Assembly: GCF_003049525.1 (NCBI RefSeq)
Contig: NZ_PYWL01000004.1
Coordinates: 62,001 to 126,000 of the forward strand
Direction of reading: 5' to 3'
Length of the DNA stretch: 64,000 nucleotides
DNA from: Lysinibacillus fusiformis
Lineage (GTDB): Bacteria > Bacillota > Bacilli > Bacillales_A > Planococcaceae
Of the stretch, positions 1-6,669 are shown piece by piece. Within the stretch, counting starts at the first letter, position 1; each line of letters opens with the position of its first letter. The notes beneath the pieces are model-generated. The model searched no databases and was not told the origin of the DNA. It worked only from the letters and a program-made list of their open reading frames with translations. A program made the translations under genes and the position numbers.

Positions 1-1
1 G

Positions 2-151
2 AACCAAGAGTTTATAACTCACATGAGTAAATTATTTACCACAACAACGAAGCAATTTGAAATATGGGTAGTTAGCGGGGGAATCATCATATTTATTTTA
101 TCTGTAGCCATCAATATATTTGATGGATTCCGTAAGGCTCGAATCCGTTAA
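2..151 (+). CDS. C-terminal end of a membrane protein, truncated by the window edge
   Basis: The reading frame enters from the left edge without a credible start and stops at 149-151. It encodes about 49 residues with one hydrophobic segment (roughly residues 22-40) followed by a basic tail ending RKARIR, which suits a last transmembrane helix with a cytoplasmic positive end. An internal ATG at 23 has no ribosome binding site, so the gene most likely begins outside the window. The family cannot be named from so little sequence. Confidence 0.45.
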   Translation, partial: NQEFITHMSKLFTTTTKQFEIWVVSGGIIIFILSVAINIFDGFRKARIR

Positions 152-330
152 TTCTTTTAGTATCTTCCATCACTCCATCTAACTTAAATCATTTTAGCTA
201 GTCCAAAAAAGAACACATTGACGGATACGAACATTGAATAAGATAGCTTCCATCTATTTTTTTGTATGCTAGCTCATGTTATAATGAGGAGCTTAAGTTA
301 ATTAAGACCTTGAACGGATGCCAAGAAAAG

Positions 331-357
331 CCTCCGCAGAACGAGAAAGTATGGAGG
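331..357 (+). promoter_or_regulatory. possible hairpin burying the ribosome binding site of the next gene
   Basis: CCTCC at 331-335 is complementary to the GGAGG at 353-357, which is the ribosome binding site of the small gene starting at 367. Pairing would hide the site within a 17-base loop hairpin. Only the complementarity is seen. A regulatory role is inference. Confidence 0.3.
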
Positions 358-366
358 TGTAAGAAA

Positions 367-576
367 ATGAATAAACGTTGGACGATTGGTAAAATTAAAG
401 AATTTGTTGAGAACAATTCGGAAAGTAAGTTGCTATCAACGGAATATCACGGGTTTTCTCAAAAGTTACTATTTAAATGTGCATGTGGTAGTAACTTTGA
501 AAAAACATTTACTAAATTTAAAAATAAACATCAACGAAAATGTGATGTATGCCAGCCACCAAAAGAGTCACGTTAA
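367..576 (+). CDS. small zinc-ribbon-like protein, 69 residues
   Basis: The ATG at 367 follows GGAGGTG with a seven-base gap, so it is preferred over the longer frame starting at 262, which has no binding site. The product has two cysteine pairs, CAC near residue 38 and CDVC near residue 60, separated by about 20 mostly basic and aromatic residues. This spacing suits a treble-clef or zinc-ribbon fold like the short repeats found beside HNH and DNA-binding proteins. The protein is basic, so nucleic-acid binding is plausible. A terminator follows at 646. No family is recognised with certainty. Confidence 0.55.
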   Translation: MNKRWTIGKIKEFVENNSESKLLSTEYHGFSQKLLFKCACGSNFEKTFTKFKNKHQRKCDVCQPPKESR

Positions 577-645
577 ACGAAGTGTGGATATTTAATAAAG
601 CTTTATGTGACCTAAAGTATTAATAATTTTATATGAGTTTGATTT

Positions 646-692
646 GAAATCACCTTCCTCCTATAGTTCCTTTATAGAGGAGGTGATTTTTT
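646..692 (+). terminator. rho-independent terminator
   Basis: An inverted repeat reading AAATCACC...GGTGATTT with matching TCCTC/GAGGA inner arms is followed by a T run. It lies downstream of the zinc-ribbon gene ending at 576. Confidence 0.7.
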
Positions 693-742
693 GTGTCTGA
701 AATTATTTCTGAAGTTTTTCCAAACAGTGGGAGGGGAATAGT

Positions 743-907
743 GTCATCAAAAAGGTAATCAAATATACAGTAACTATTATTACTCATGAAAGAAATCTTC
801 AGCAAGACCATTTATCTGTTTTGGGTGTTGAACATCTGGGATGGAGAGAAGGGGATAGTGTCATTTTTCACTCAAGCTATGCCACTACAAAAGTCAAATT
901 GCGCTAG
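743..907 (+). pseudogene. short reading frame that has lost its start codon
   Basis: The frame is open from 713 to the TAG at 905-907. From 746 it reads IKKVIKYTVTIITHERNLQQ and ends in a GW-EGD-V-F pattern that looks like real protein. No ATG, GTG or TTG exists in frame. A good GGGAGGGG binding site at 729-736 precedes an ATC codon at 746, which is one base from ATG. A mutated start codon, or a remnant of a slightly longer gene, is the simplest reading. No family recognised. Confidence 0.3.
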
Positions 908-917
908 CCATTACCAT

Positions 918-956
918 TAAAAAGGCAGAAATGTTGCCTACACAACATTTCTGCCC
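918..956 (-). terminator. rho-independent terminator of the FusB-like gene
   Basis: A 13-base perfect stem (GGCAGAAATGTTG and its complement, 924-936 and 943-955) is followed on the minus strand by a T run (919-923 on the plus strand). It sits just beyond the stop of the gene at 966-1619. Confidence 0.85.
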
Positions 957-965
957 TTATTTCAT

Positions 966-1619
966 TTATTTTTGGGTTATTCGTTGGAAAAAGTCGCGCG
1001 TTCTATTCATATCTGATACATGCTCATTACATGTTTGGCTATCTGCACAAATATAATTACTATGGTTAGTAAATGTACCAACGACTTGCCCTTTAATGGA
1101 AGTCGTAAATAAGCCAACATCTGAATGACGATTGCAGATGGCGCAAATACCGCGAACAGTATTGTTGGAAAATACCCCTTTAATCCCCTGGAGTTTGTCG
1201 TCTTGTTCGAGGACAACGTATTTTCGATGTGTCCCAACATCATCCCATGCTAGGTAACAAATTTGTTGAAAATCAAGTTCATCTAAATTAGGTAGCTTCA
1301 GCTTTTTCTCCTTTTTAAACAATGATTTGAGGGTGCTAGCTGTTACTGGCTTAAACGGTATGACATAAGGCTTTAACTGCTCTAACAAGGCATCGCCCTG
1401 CGCACGATCTGTGACGGTGAAAAGCTGTTCAACAAGTTGTGTTTCCTCAGTGGATAACTCTAATTTGGTAGTAATTTCCGTTTCGACAAGCCCACGTACT
1501 GCAAGAATGACACTTTTGTCCTGCGTTGTGGTAAGGGCATGTAAAATTTTACTTAATTGCTGTTCCAGTAAGTGATAGTTTGCGACCGTTAAGAACGGCT
1601 GAATAGTTTGTTTTTCCAT
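966..1619 (-). CDS. FusB/FusC-family EF-G-binding protein
   Basis: The 217-residue product matches the FusB/FusC/FBP layout: a helical N-terminal half (about residues 1-110) that contacts elongation factor G, then a C-terminal treble-clef zinc finger. The finger ligands are visible as C159 and C162 (ICAICNRH), and H186, C191 and C197 (HSNYICADSQTC). Proteins of this family bind EF-G on the ribosome and speed release of stalled complexes. Plasmid-borne members confer fusidic acid resistance, and chromosomal ones may serve as housekeeping factors. The start at 1619 follows AGGAGAG. The upstream leader (1625-1764) suggests translational attenuation. Whether this copy gives resistance cannot be told from sequence. 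Confidence 0.85.
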   Translation of the reverse strand: MEKQTIQPFLTVANYHLLEQQLSKILHALTTTQDKSVILAVRGLVETEITTKLELSTEETQLVEQLFTVTDRAQGDALLEQLKPYVIPFKPVTASTLKSLFKKEKKLKLPNLDELDFQQICYLAWDDVGTHRKYVVLEQDDKLQGIKGVFSNNTVRGICAICNRHSDVGLFTTSIKGQVVGTFTNHSNYICADSQTCNEHVSDMNRTRDFFQRITQK

Positions 1620-1624
1620 TTGAA

Positions 1625-1699
1625 ATCTCTCCTGTTTTATAGGCTAATTTTAAAAGCATTTGGCCTAAGAGATCATTCAATTTCTGTTATGGATATAAC
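1625..1699 (-). promoter_or_regulatory. putative translational attenuator hairpins upstream of the FusB-like gene
   Basis: On the minus strand ATCTCT (1668-1673) pairs with AGAGAT (1625-1630), which overlaps the ribosome binding site. Just inside, TAGGC (1663-1667) pairs with GCCTA (1640-1644). A second small hairpin, GTTAT/ATAAC, lies at 1686-1699 directly after the leader-peptide stop. This matches the logic of attenuators where ribosome stalling on a leader peptide frees the binding site. Such control is known for the staphylococcal fusB determinant. Its presence here is inferred. Confidence 0.55.
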
Positions 1700-1704
1700 T
1701 TAAT

Positions 1705-1764
1705 TTAGACCTCTTTGACCTCAGAAGCCGTTCTAGAGCATGCATTACAAGTGAATGCGGACAT
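1705..1764 (-). CDS. 19-residue leader peptide with a CxxC motif
   Basis: An ATG at 1764 preceded by GGGAGGG with a six-base gap opens a frame reading MSAFTCNACSRTASEVKEV and stopping at 1705. It ends about 85 bases before the FusB-like gene on the same strand. The strong binding site, position and following hairpins point to a regulatory leader peptide. The CxxC pair could instead mean a tiny zinc-binding protein. Confidence 0.6.
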   Translation of the reverse strand: MSAFTCNACSRTASEVKEV

Positions 1765-2195
1765 TTCGATCCCTCCCTTAAGGATTGTTGATTTATATAA
1801 GTTTTTTATTTTTAGTCTAAAAAGTGAATTATCTTGATTTTTTAATTTTATCAAATGTTACGCTTGATTTTCAATAGTCAAATGACCGGTGAAGCGGTGA
1901 TAAGTATTTAAACATGCATATGACCCAATTGCCTTTGAAACATACTTCATTAACGATGGCATATGGAGCGAAGTTATGTCTAAGACCATGTAAATTTATA
2001 TAGTTGAGATCGAATATACCTTAAATAATTCAGGCACGAAGATAATGCGCGATTTTTTATTTTTTGGAAGACTGAATGAGAATGTTTTAGTTTTCACATC
2101 AAAGTACAATTGTTTATTAATGTGAATTTTATTATACTCATAAATCTATATAACAGCCCATTGGTATTGAAATTCAAAGCTTCTTAAGAGAAAAA
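1765..2195. other. AT-rich stretch without a recognisable gene
   Basis: Apart from the leader-peptide binding site at its left edge and presumably the promoter of the FusB-like transcript, no frame with a ribosome binding site, no strong hairpin and no repeat was seen here. Confidence 0.4.
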
Positions 2196-2483
2196 TTAGG
2201 ATTGTTTGCTTATTTTTAATAAACCAATTATTTTTCTAACATAAAAAAGAAGAAAGTAAATAAGTGTAACATCTATAAAAAAATAAAGTATATTAAATTG
2301 AATTGATGTAATACCATTTTTGGTAAATAAAGAAAATGTAGATGATAACTCATTCTCACCGATGTAACTTATAAATTGAAAAGGGGCTCCAAATTTGTTA
2401 GTTCCATAAGATACAAAGAAAACGGACAATAAAGTCATGATAATGCTAATCCATAATAACCCCTTTTTATTTGTAACTTGCAT
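2196..2483 (-). CDS. small membrane protein, 95 residues, function unknown
   Basis: The ATG at 2483 follows AAGGAGGTGG, an excellent binding site. The product has two hydrophobic stretches: residues about 8-27 and about 65-88. A polar loop rich in Ser, Phe and Gly joins them, so a two-helix hairpin in the membrane is likely. The short basic tail (RKIIGLLKISKQS) should be cytoplasmic. It stands alone between the FusB-like gene and decayed sequence. No family is recognised. Confidence 0.6.
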   Translation of the reverse strand: MQVTNKKGLLWISIIMTLLSVFFVSYGTNKFGAPFQFISYIGENELSSTFSLFTKNGITSIQFNILYFFIDVTLIYFLLFYVRKIIGLLKISKQS

Positions 2484-2601
2484 TAGCCACCTCCTTTTTA
2501 ACTACCCAATATAATTATTGTATCATAAAAAAGAAAAAATGTAATATTTTGTAAATTGTTAATGGTTTACATTACGAGAAAACCACTATTAGTAGCAGTA
2601 G

Positions 2602-2757
2602 CTTCATTTTCAGTATGCATTCGGACAGAGTGTTAATGTGCATGAGCTAGTAGCACAGGAAGAAGTATCTACAGCTGAACAAGAGCTTAGAGAAATTCAA
2701 CAAAAGTATAATATTTGCTTATTGCCCTATGTATTTTCTGAATTGTTCGATAGATAA
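2602..2757 (+). pseudogene. coding remnant of about 50 residues
   Basis: The frame is protein-like (VHELVAQEEVSTAEQELREI, then a hydrophobic turn and SELFDR before the stop at 2755-2757). It has three stop codons immediately upstream, no start codon with a binding site, and no partner domain. It is best read as the 3' end of a gene whose front has been lost. Family not recognised. Confidence 0.35.
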
Positions 2758-2771
2758 AAGATTGCTATAAT
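2743..2771 (+). promoter_or_regulatory. sigma-A promoter for the leader ORF and methyltransferase
   Basis: TTGTTC at 2743-2748 and a perfect TATAAT at 2766-2771 are 17 bases apart. The predicted transcript starts near 2778, just before the 18-residue leader frame. Confidence 0.6.
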
Positions 2772-2803
2772 TGAATGAATTGGTTCATAAAGGAGGAATT
2801 GTG

Positions 2804-2860
2804 ATGACACAGAAAATGAATAGTCAACGAAACAATGCTTGGAGAATTTATTCAATTTAG
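2804..2860 (+). CDS. 18-residue leader ORF coupled to the methyltransferase gene
   Basis: ATG at 2804 follows AAGGAGGAATTGTG and reads MTQKMNSQRNNAWRIYSI to a TAG at 2858-2860. The stop codon overlaps the AGGAGG that serves the methyltransferase start at 2869, a layout typical of translational coupling. The peptide could be regulatory or simply a decayed N-terminus. Confidence 0.45.
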   Translation: MTQKMNSQRNNAWRIYSI

Positions 2861-2868
2861 GAGGCACT

Positions 2869-3516
2869 ATGCTATTAAATCAACAAGGTTTTGATCTCTG
2901 GGCGGATGGCTATGACCAAACCGTTCAACTTAGTGAAGAAAATCAGCAATACCCATTTGCGGGCTATAAAGACATTTTAAATAAAATTTTTAATGAGGTC
3001 ATGCAAGTTCCGGCATCGACTGTATTAGATATTGGCTTTGGGACAGGTGTTTTAACAGCTAAACTTTATGAGCATGGGCACAAGATCGATGGTTTTGATT
3101 TTTCTTCGAAGATGATGGCTATTGCACAGGCAAAAATGCCACAGGCTAACTTACTCGAATGGGATTTATCGAATGGTCTACCTACAACACTGATGAACAA
3201 TCAATATAATGCGATTGTTAGTACGTATGCCCTACATCATTTTACTGATGAGCAGAAGGTTACGTATATCAAACAATTATTACAGCAACTAACACCCGAT
3301 GGTAAAATTTTAATAGGCGATGTTGCCTTTCAAACAAGAGGGCAGCTAGAACAATGCCGTCAGGCTAGCAAAGGCTATTGGGATGATGATGAGTTTTATT
3401 TTGTCCATGAGGAGCTAAAAATTAGCCTGCAGGATCGTTGTCAGCTACAATTTTACCCAATCTCGCATTGTGGTGGTGTTTTTGTAATATCGAATTGTAC
3501 TGAGGTAGATAGATAA
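2869..3516 (+). CDS. class I SAM-dependent methyltransferase, YrrT-like
   Basis: The 215-residue protein opens FDLWADGYDQTV, the hallmark of YrrT-type enzymes, then shows SAM-binding motif I VLDIGFGTGVLTAKL (about residues 53-67), motif II with an acidic turn (DGFDFS), and the ALHHF post-motif. YrrT of B. subtilis is a putative methyltransferase linked to methionine and cysteine recycling. That operon is absent here, so the substrate is unknown. I chose ATG 2869 because TAGGAGGCACT directly precedes it and the family's first motif begins at once. A longer frame from 2839 would add ten unrelated residues. The next frame begins one base after its stop. Confidence 0.75.
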   Translation: MLLNQQGFDLWADGYDQTVQLSEENQQYPFAGYKDILNKIFNEVMQVPASTVLDIGFGTGVLTAKLYEHGHKIDGFDFSSKMMAIAQAKMPQANLLEWDLSNGLPTTLMNNQYNAIVSTYALHHFTDEQKVTYIKQLLQQLTPDGKILIGDVAFQTRGQLEQCRQASKGYWDDDEFYFVHEELKISLQDRCQLQFYPISHCGGVFVISNCTEVDR

Positions 3517-3687
3517 ATGCTCAATCAAGACGTTTTATATGGAGAATTCGAAATAGATGGTGTGCTAGAGGAACTTATTCAGTCATCGCCTGTTCAACGA
3601 TTAAACGGAATTCATCAAGCAGGAGCTGGCTGTTTGGTATATCGTCAATGTAAAAGAAATAAATACCCATGCAATTTAAAAAAATAA
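3517..3687 (+). pseudogene. truncated HD-domain hydrolase
   Basis: ATG at 3517 directly abuts the methyltransferase stop. The first about 40 residues (DVLYGEFEIDG...SPVQRLNGIHQAGAG) match the N-terminus of the Bacillus HD-superfamily hydrolases. The expected continuation with the metal-binding H..HD motifs is missing. The frame instead runs into an unrelated basic tail and stops at 3687. This is a gene fragment left by a deletion, with no catalytic residues. Confidence 0.55.
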
Positions 3688-3754
3688 GAAGGGTATTTAT
3701 GTGAGAATCATCAAAAGTTAGTCTATGACAGATAGGGCTAATGTAAATAATGCG

Positions 3755-3785
3755 AAGGAGCTGTCAAAAGATAGCTCCTTTTGCT
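3755..3785 (+). terminator. rho-independent terminator
   Basis: AAGGAGCTGTC, an AAAA loop and GATAGCTCCTT form a near-perfect stem followed by TTTT. It ends the methyltransferase and HD-remnant transcript. Confidence 0.75.
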
Positions 3786-3789
3786 TGTT

Positions 3790-4026
3790 AGGCGAACATC
3801 GATAAAATATATTTGCCAGAAAGCATAAACAGCTAGCGCACTCATTACCGAAGTACCAGGCTTAAACCAGTTCGTTAAGAGGAAGACCAGTACAGAATAA
3901 CAGCATGCCGATCGCTCCGAGCACGGTGTTTTGTAGGACTGTATGAAAGGTAGATGCTTTCATATTTTTCATTTGCATGCCCATGTTAATCAATGTCAAA
4001 ATCGGCAGGGCCGTAACAATTGCCAT
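3790..4026 (-). pseudogene. decayed small multi-helix membrane protein, possibly a DUF3147 relative
   Basis: On the minus strand a frame from 4026 to 3862 encodes hydrophobic residues starting MAIVTALPILTLINMG. A one-base shift near 3870 would continue it as NWFKPGTSVMSALAVYAFWQ towards 3790. No ribosome binding site precedes the ATG, so the 5' end is also missing. The ALPI/L and helix pattern resembles the intact DUF3147 gene at 4532, which suggests a broken second copy of a pair. That relationship is an inference. Confidence 0.45.
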
Positions 4027-4081
4027 TTTGCTTTAGTAAACTATCTGAAAATATAAACTTTATGGGGAGTACTTTAAATGT

Positions 4082-4114
4082 ATCGTAATTTACGATATAA
4101 TCGTATTCAACGAT
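4082..4114 (+). promoter_or_regulatory. two ATCGT-N5-ACGAT operators flanking the -10 box
   Basis: Two perfect inverted repeats, ATCGTAATTTACGAT (4082-4096) and ATCGTATTCAACGAT (4100-4114), are centred 18 bases apart. The -10 hexamer TATAAT (4096-4101) lies between them. This is the expected arrangement for autorepression by the MarR protein encoded immediately downstream. Confidence 0.75.
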
Positions 4115-4133
4115 ATATAAAAGGGGTACCAAC

Positions 4134-4532
4134 ATGATTACAAATATAAATGAGTATTTTACTACGATATTTTATCATCTACATACAACACATGAAGATG
4201 TGATTTCTCACCAAAGTGTGCGGATTTTACAGATGATTCAAAAGGAAGAAGAGGTAACAGTACGCGATATTGCAGGGTTATTAAATATTTCTCCTAATAC
4301 AGCGTCAGAGCATGTGAAAAAACTAGAGCGACATGCCTGGGTGACAAAAGAACGTGCGAGTGACGATCAACGTAAGGTTATTCTTCATTTGACAGTAGAG
4401 GGCTTACAAATACTGAAGAAAAACTCAGAATTAGATGAAGAGAAGCTCAAGCATGCACTTAATAAGCTAACAGAACAGGAACAACAGACCATCCTACAGG
4501 CATTCCGACGTCTAAGTGAGGTGGCGAAATAA
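4134..4532 (+). CDS. MarR-family transcriptional regulator
   Basis: The 132-residue protein has the MarR winged-helix layout: dimerising helices at both ends, a helix-turn-helix near residues 42-68 (TVRDIAGLLNISPNTASEHVKKLE) and a wing with the DDQRK signature (about 78-82) before VILHLTVEG. Such proteins are dimeric repressors released by small phenolic or oxidising ligands. AAGGGG precedes the ATG. The twin palindromes at 4082-4114 around the -10 box point to autoregulation. The stop overlaps the DUF3147 gene start by one base, so the membrane protein is the probable main target. The ligand is unknown. Confidence 0.85.
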   Translation: MITNINEYFTTIFYHLHTTHEDVISHQSVRILQMIQKEEEVTVRDIAGLLNISPNTASEHVKKLERHAWVTKERASDDQRKVILHLTVEGLQILKKNSELDEEKLKHALNKLTEQEQQTILQAFRRLSEVAK

Positions 4533-4879
4533 TGTATACATTGTTTAAAATTCTTAGCTCGGCAGCAATTATTGGTGTCGTCACAGAAGTGGCACGAAGA
4601 TTTCCTTCCTATGGCGGAATTATTGCGGCATTACCTTTAGTGAGTATTTTAAGTATCATTTGGCTGACGGTGCAAAGTGAATCGAGCGAGCATATTCAAC
4701 GCTTTACAGTTGGTGTCATTGTAGGTTTACCGGCAACCATGTGCATGCTGTTTGTTATTTACATGGCGATGAAATCCTCTATTCATATTGTCTTTGCTAT
4801 TGGTCTAGGTATTCTTTCCTGGGCAGTTTTCTTAGGCATTCAAAAGGCCATTGCTGGTGTTTTTCATCTATCCATGTAA
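4532..4879 (+). CDS. DUF3147-family membrane protein
   Basis: The 115-residue protein has four hydrophobic segments (about residues 5-17, 28-45, 60-78 and 86-108) and the family-typical opening VVTEVARRFPSYGGIIAALPLVSILS. Its function is unknown in the literature I recall. The start codon overlaps the MarR stop (TAATG), so the two are translationally coupled. The gene is presumably repressed by that MarR protein, which would suit an export or stress role. The decayed DUF3147-like copy on the other strand at 3790-4026 lies just upstream. Confidence 0.75.
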   Translation: MYTLFKILSSAAIIGVVTEVARRFPSYGGIIAALPLVSILSIIWLTVQSESSEHIQRFTVGVIVGLPATMCMLFVIYMAMKSSIHIVFAIGLGILSWAVFLGIQKAIAGVFHLSM

Positions 4880-4893
4880 CGAGGAGTTCAGAC

Positions 4894-5376
4894 ATGACAA
4901 TCATTGAAATTCAACAATTACCACAACAAAATGTGCTTCATTTTTTTAAGGAGCATTGGGGAACTACAGAAATGGTCATTTCAAGTGGCGTTTATGACTG
5001 TAGTCAATTAGAGGGCTTCGCTTTTGTCAATGACCGTCAAGAGATGATAGGGCTTGTTACTTACATTATTCGTAAGCAAGACTGTGAAATCATTTCTCTC
5101 GATAGTCTTCAAGAAGGCAAAGGTATCGGTTCAGCGCTTGTACAAGCAGTAGAACAAATAGCTTTTGATAACGGTTGTACAAGCATTACTCTTATTACAA
5201 CGAATGATAATTTACATGCCCTAAAGTTTTATCAAAAAAGGGGATATTACTTCATCGAAATCTTGCCTAATGCGGTGGAAAAGGCAAGAGCCTATAAGCC
5301 TTCCATCCCATTTATCGGCAATGATGGCATTGCGATACGAGATGAATTACGACTACAAAAACAGCTTGACTTCTAA
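4894..5376 (+). CDS. GNAT-family N-acetyltransferase
   Basis: The ATG at 4894 follows GAGGAG, and the longer frame from 4741 overlaps the DUF3147 gene and is rejected. The 160-residue product carries the acetyl-CoA site LQEGKGIGSALVQAVEQIA (Q/RxxGxG/A near residues 70-76) and the C-terminal NLHALKFYQKRGYYF motif of GNAT enzymes. The substrate is unknown. It follows the MarR-DUF3147 pair by 14 bases and probably ends that operon, because a terminator overlaps its stop codon. Confidence 0.85.
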   Translation: MTIIEIQQLPQQNVLHFFKEHWGTTEMVISSGVYDCSQLEGFAFVNDRQEMIGLVTYIIRKQDCEIISLDSLQEGKGIGSALVQAVEQIAFDNGCTSITLITTNDNLHALKFYQKRGYYFIEILPNAVEKARAYKPSIPFIGNDGIAIRDELRLQKQLDF

Positions 5377-5394
5377 AAAGTCAGGTTGTTTTTT
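5359..5394 (+). terminator. rho-independent terminator overlapping the GNAT stop
   Basis: AACAGCTTGACTT and AAGTCAGGTTGTT form a stem with a short loop, followed by TTTTTT. The stem includes the last codons of the acetyltransferase gene. Confidence 0.7.
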
Positions 5395-5427
5395 GTTATA
5401 CTGAGAAAGTGGAAAGAGAGGGAACAT

Positions 5428-5892
5428 ATGAAAAAAATAGTATTTGCCTTATTACTAAGTGTGCTTGTGGTGGGCGCCGCATTTATGATTTATCTTAAGA
5501 GTAATCCACCGCTTGTCATTCAAAGTTACACAAGTAAGCAGGGCAATGAAGCGGTCAAGATCATTGCGATTGAAAACAAAGGATTACGTGAAATTAAGCT
5601 TACGCAACTACTTGTTAATGAAAAACTTCCTGACAGTGCTGAGCTTGTCATTAGTAAGTCTGAACCATTTGAGGTCGAAACAAAACTAGAGGGAAATACC
5701 AATATGTCATTTCATAAATTAACGCAAGTTAAAGTTTTACCTCGTTCATACATAGATCAACAAGCAATTGGCAAGCAGCCACAGCATTACGCGGTTCAAG
5801 TCAAAGCAGCCGACATCAAAAAGGTGAAGATTCAATATGAATATTTACGCATACCTTTTACCCTAACTGCGGAACTTCAACAAGGTCAATAG
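5428..5892 (+). CDS. membrane-anchored or secreted protein of unknown function
   Basis: ATG 5428 follows GAGAGGGAACAT. The 154-residue product has one N-terminal hydrophobic segment (residues about 4-22, KKIVFALLLSVLVVGAAFMIY) and then a soluble, beta-rich domain facing outside. There is no lipobox cysteine and no clear signal-peptidase site, so a membrane anchor is more likely than release. No family is recognised. It stands alone between two terminators or promoters. Confidence 0.6.
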   Translation: MKKIVFALLLSVLVVGAAFMIYLKSNPPLVIQSYTSKQGNEAVKIIAIENKGLREIKLTQLLVNEKLPDSAELVISKSEPFEVETKLEGNTNMSFHKLTQVKVLPRSYIDQQAIGKQPQHYAVQVKAADIKKVKIQYEYLRIPFTLTAELQQGQ

Positions 5893-6026
5893 ACAGACGA
5901 TACGCTAATTTTGTCTTATCATTTATGCCTGTGTCATTTCTTAAGATTGTTTGCTGAAAAGCACTAATTCCTCCTAAATCATGGTAATATTATAGTAATA
6001 GCAATCGTGATACTAGGAGGGACCTA

Positions 6027-6536
6027 ATGGCAATTATCATAATGGGTATAGTACTATTTATCTGTGTTATCACTGTGGCTTTAGTGTTAATGAAAAAGTT
6101 ATCGAAGAATGAAATTATGCTTGAAGTAACAGCCACCTCAGAAGGAAAAAATGAATTAGATCAAGCGATAATGAAAATATATTTTACGTATTCTATCGGC
6201 AAACTTGCTAGTAGGAAACGTCAAATCCTTGGCAGTGTTGAATGGTCTGATGGGTGGATGCCTGTTAGCTATAATCTAAAGGAAAATGGTGTGTATCGTG
6301 AGGAGCGATTACTTTATGCAACAAAAAATCAGTCCTACTCAACCTTTGAGATTCATGCACCCAATGCAATCGATGATCAAGGGCGAGGTGAAGGGTACGC
6401 TGTTCTTGTATTGGAAAATCCCGATATTTCCCATAGATCATCTAGAGCAGGTGTCATCCTTGCCGTCACAGCCAATATGATTACATATCAATTATCAGAT
6501 TCCACTAGCTGGCATAATGAAGTTGTTATCAATTAA
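6027..6536 (+). CDS. single-pass membrane protein of unknown function
   Basis: AGGAGGGACCTA precedes ATG 6027. The 169-residue product has one N-terminal membrane helix (about residues 2-22) followed by a soluble domain with many aromatic residues (WSDGWMPVSYNL and RQILGSVEW). No known motif or lipobox was seen. The gene is bounded by a TATAGTAAT-type -10 box at about 5990-5999 and a terminator at 6540. Confidence 0.6.
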   Translation: MAIIIMGIVLFICVITVALVLMKKLSKNEIMLEVTATSEGKNELDQAIMKIYFTYSIGKLASRKRQILGSVEWSDGWMPVSYNLKENGVYREERLLYATKNQSYSTFEIHAPNAIDDQGRGEGYAVLVLENPDISHRSSRAGVILAVTANMITYQLSDSTSWHNEVVIN

Positions 6537-6539
6537 CTC

Positions 6540-6573
6540 GAAAAAAGCTATCCAAATAGGGTAGCTTTTTTTA
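6540..6573 (+). terminator. rho-independent terminator
   Basis: AAAAAGCTATC and GGTAGCTTTTT arms with a short loop and T run lie directly after the stop at 6536. The A-rich left arm could let it work on both strands. Confidence 0.8.
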
Positions 6574-6669
6574 TTAGTGCTAAAAAGTAAAATTAGGCTG
6601 ATTATGGAACTAAATGAGGGGAATAACGTATAGAAAGAAGAGGGACTTGTAGGATGGAGGAGGATGTAG

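Noticed and set aside
4741..4893. N-terminal extension of the GNAT gene into the DUF3147 gene
   Set aside because: It is out of frame with the intact DUF3147 protein, and GAGGAG directly precedes ATG 4894.
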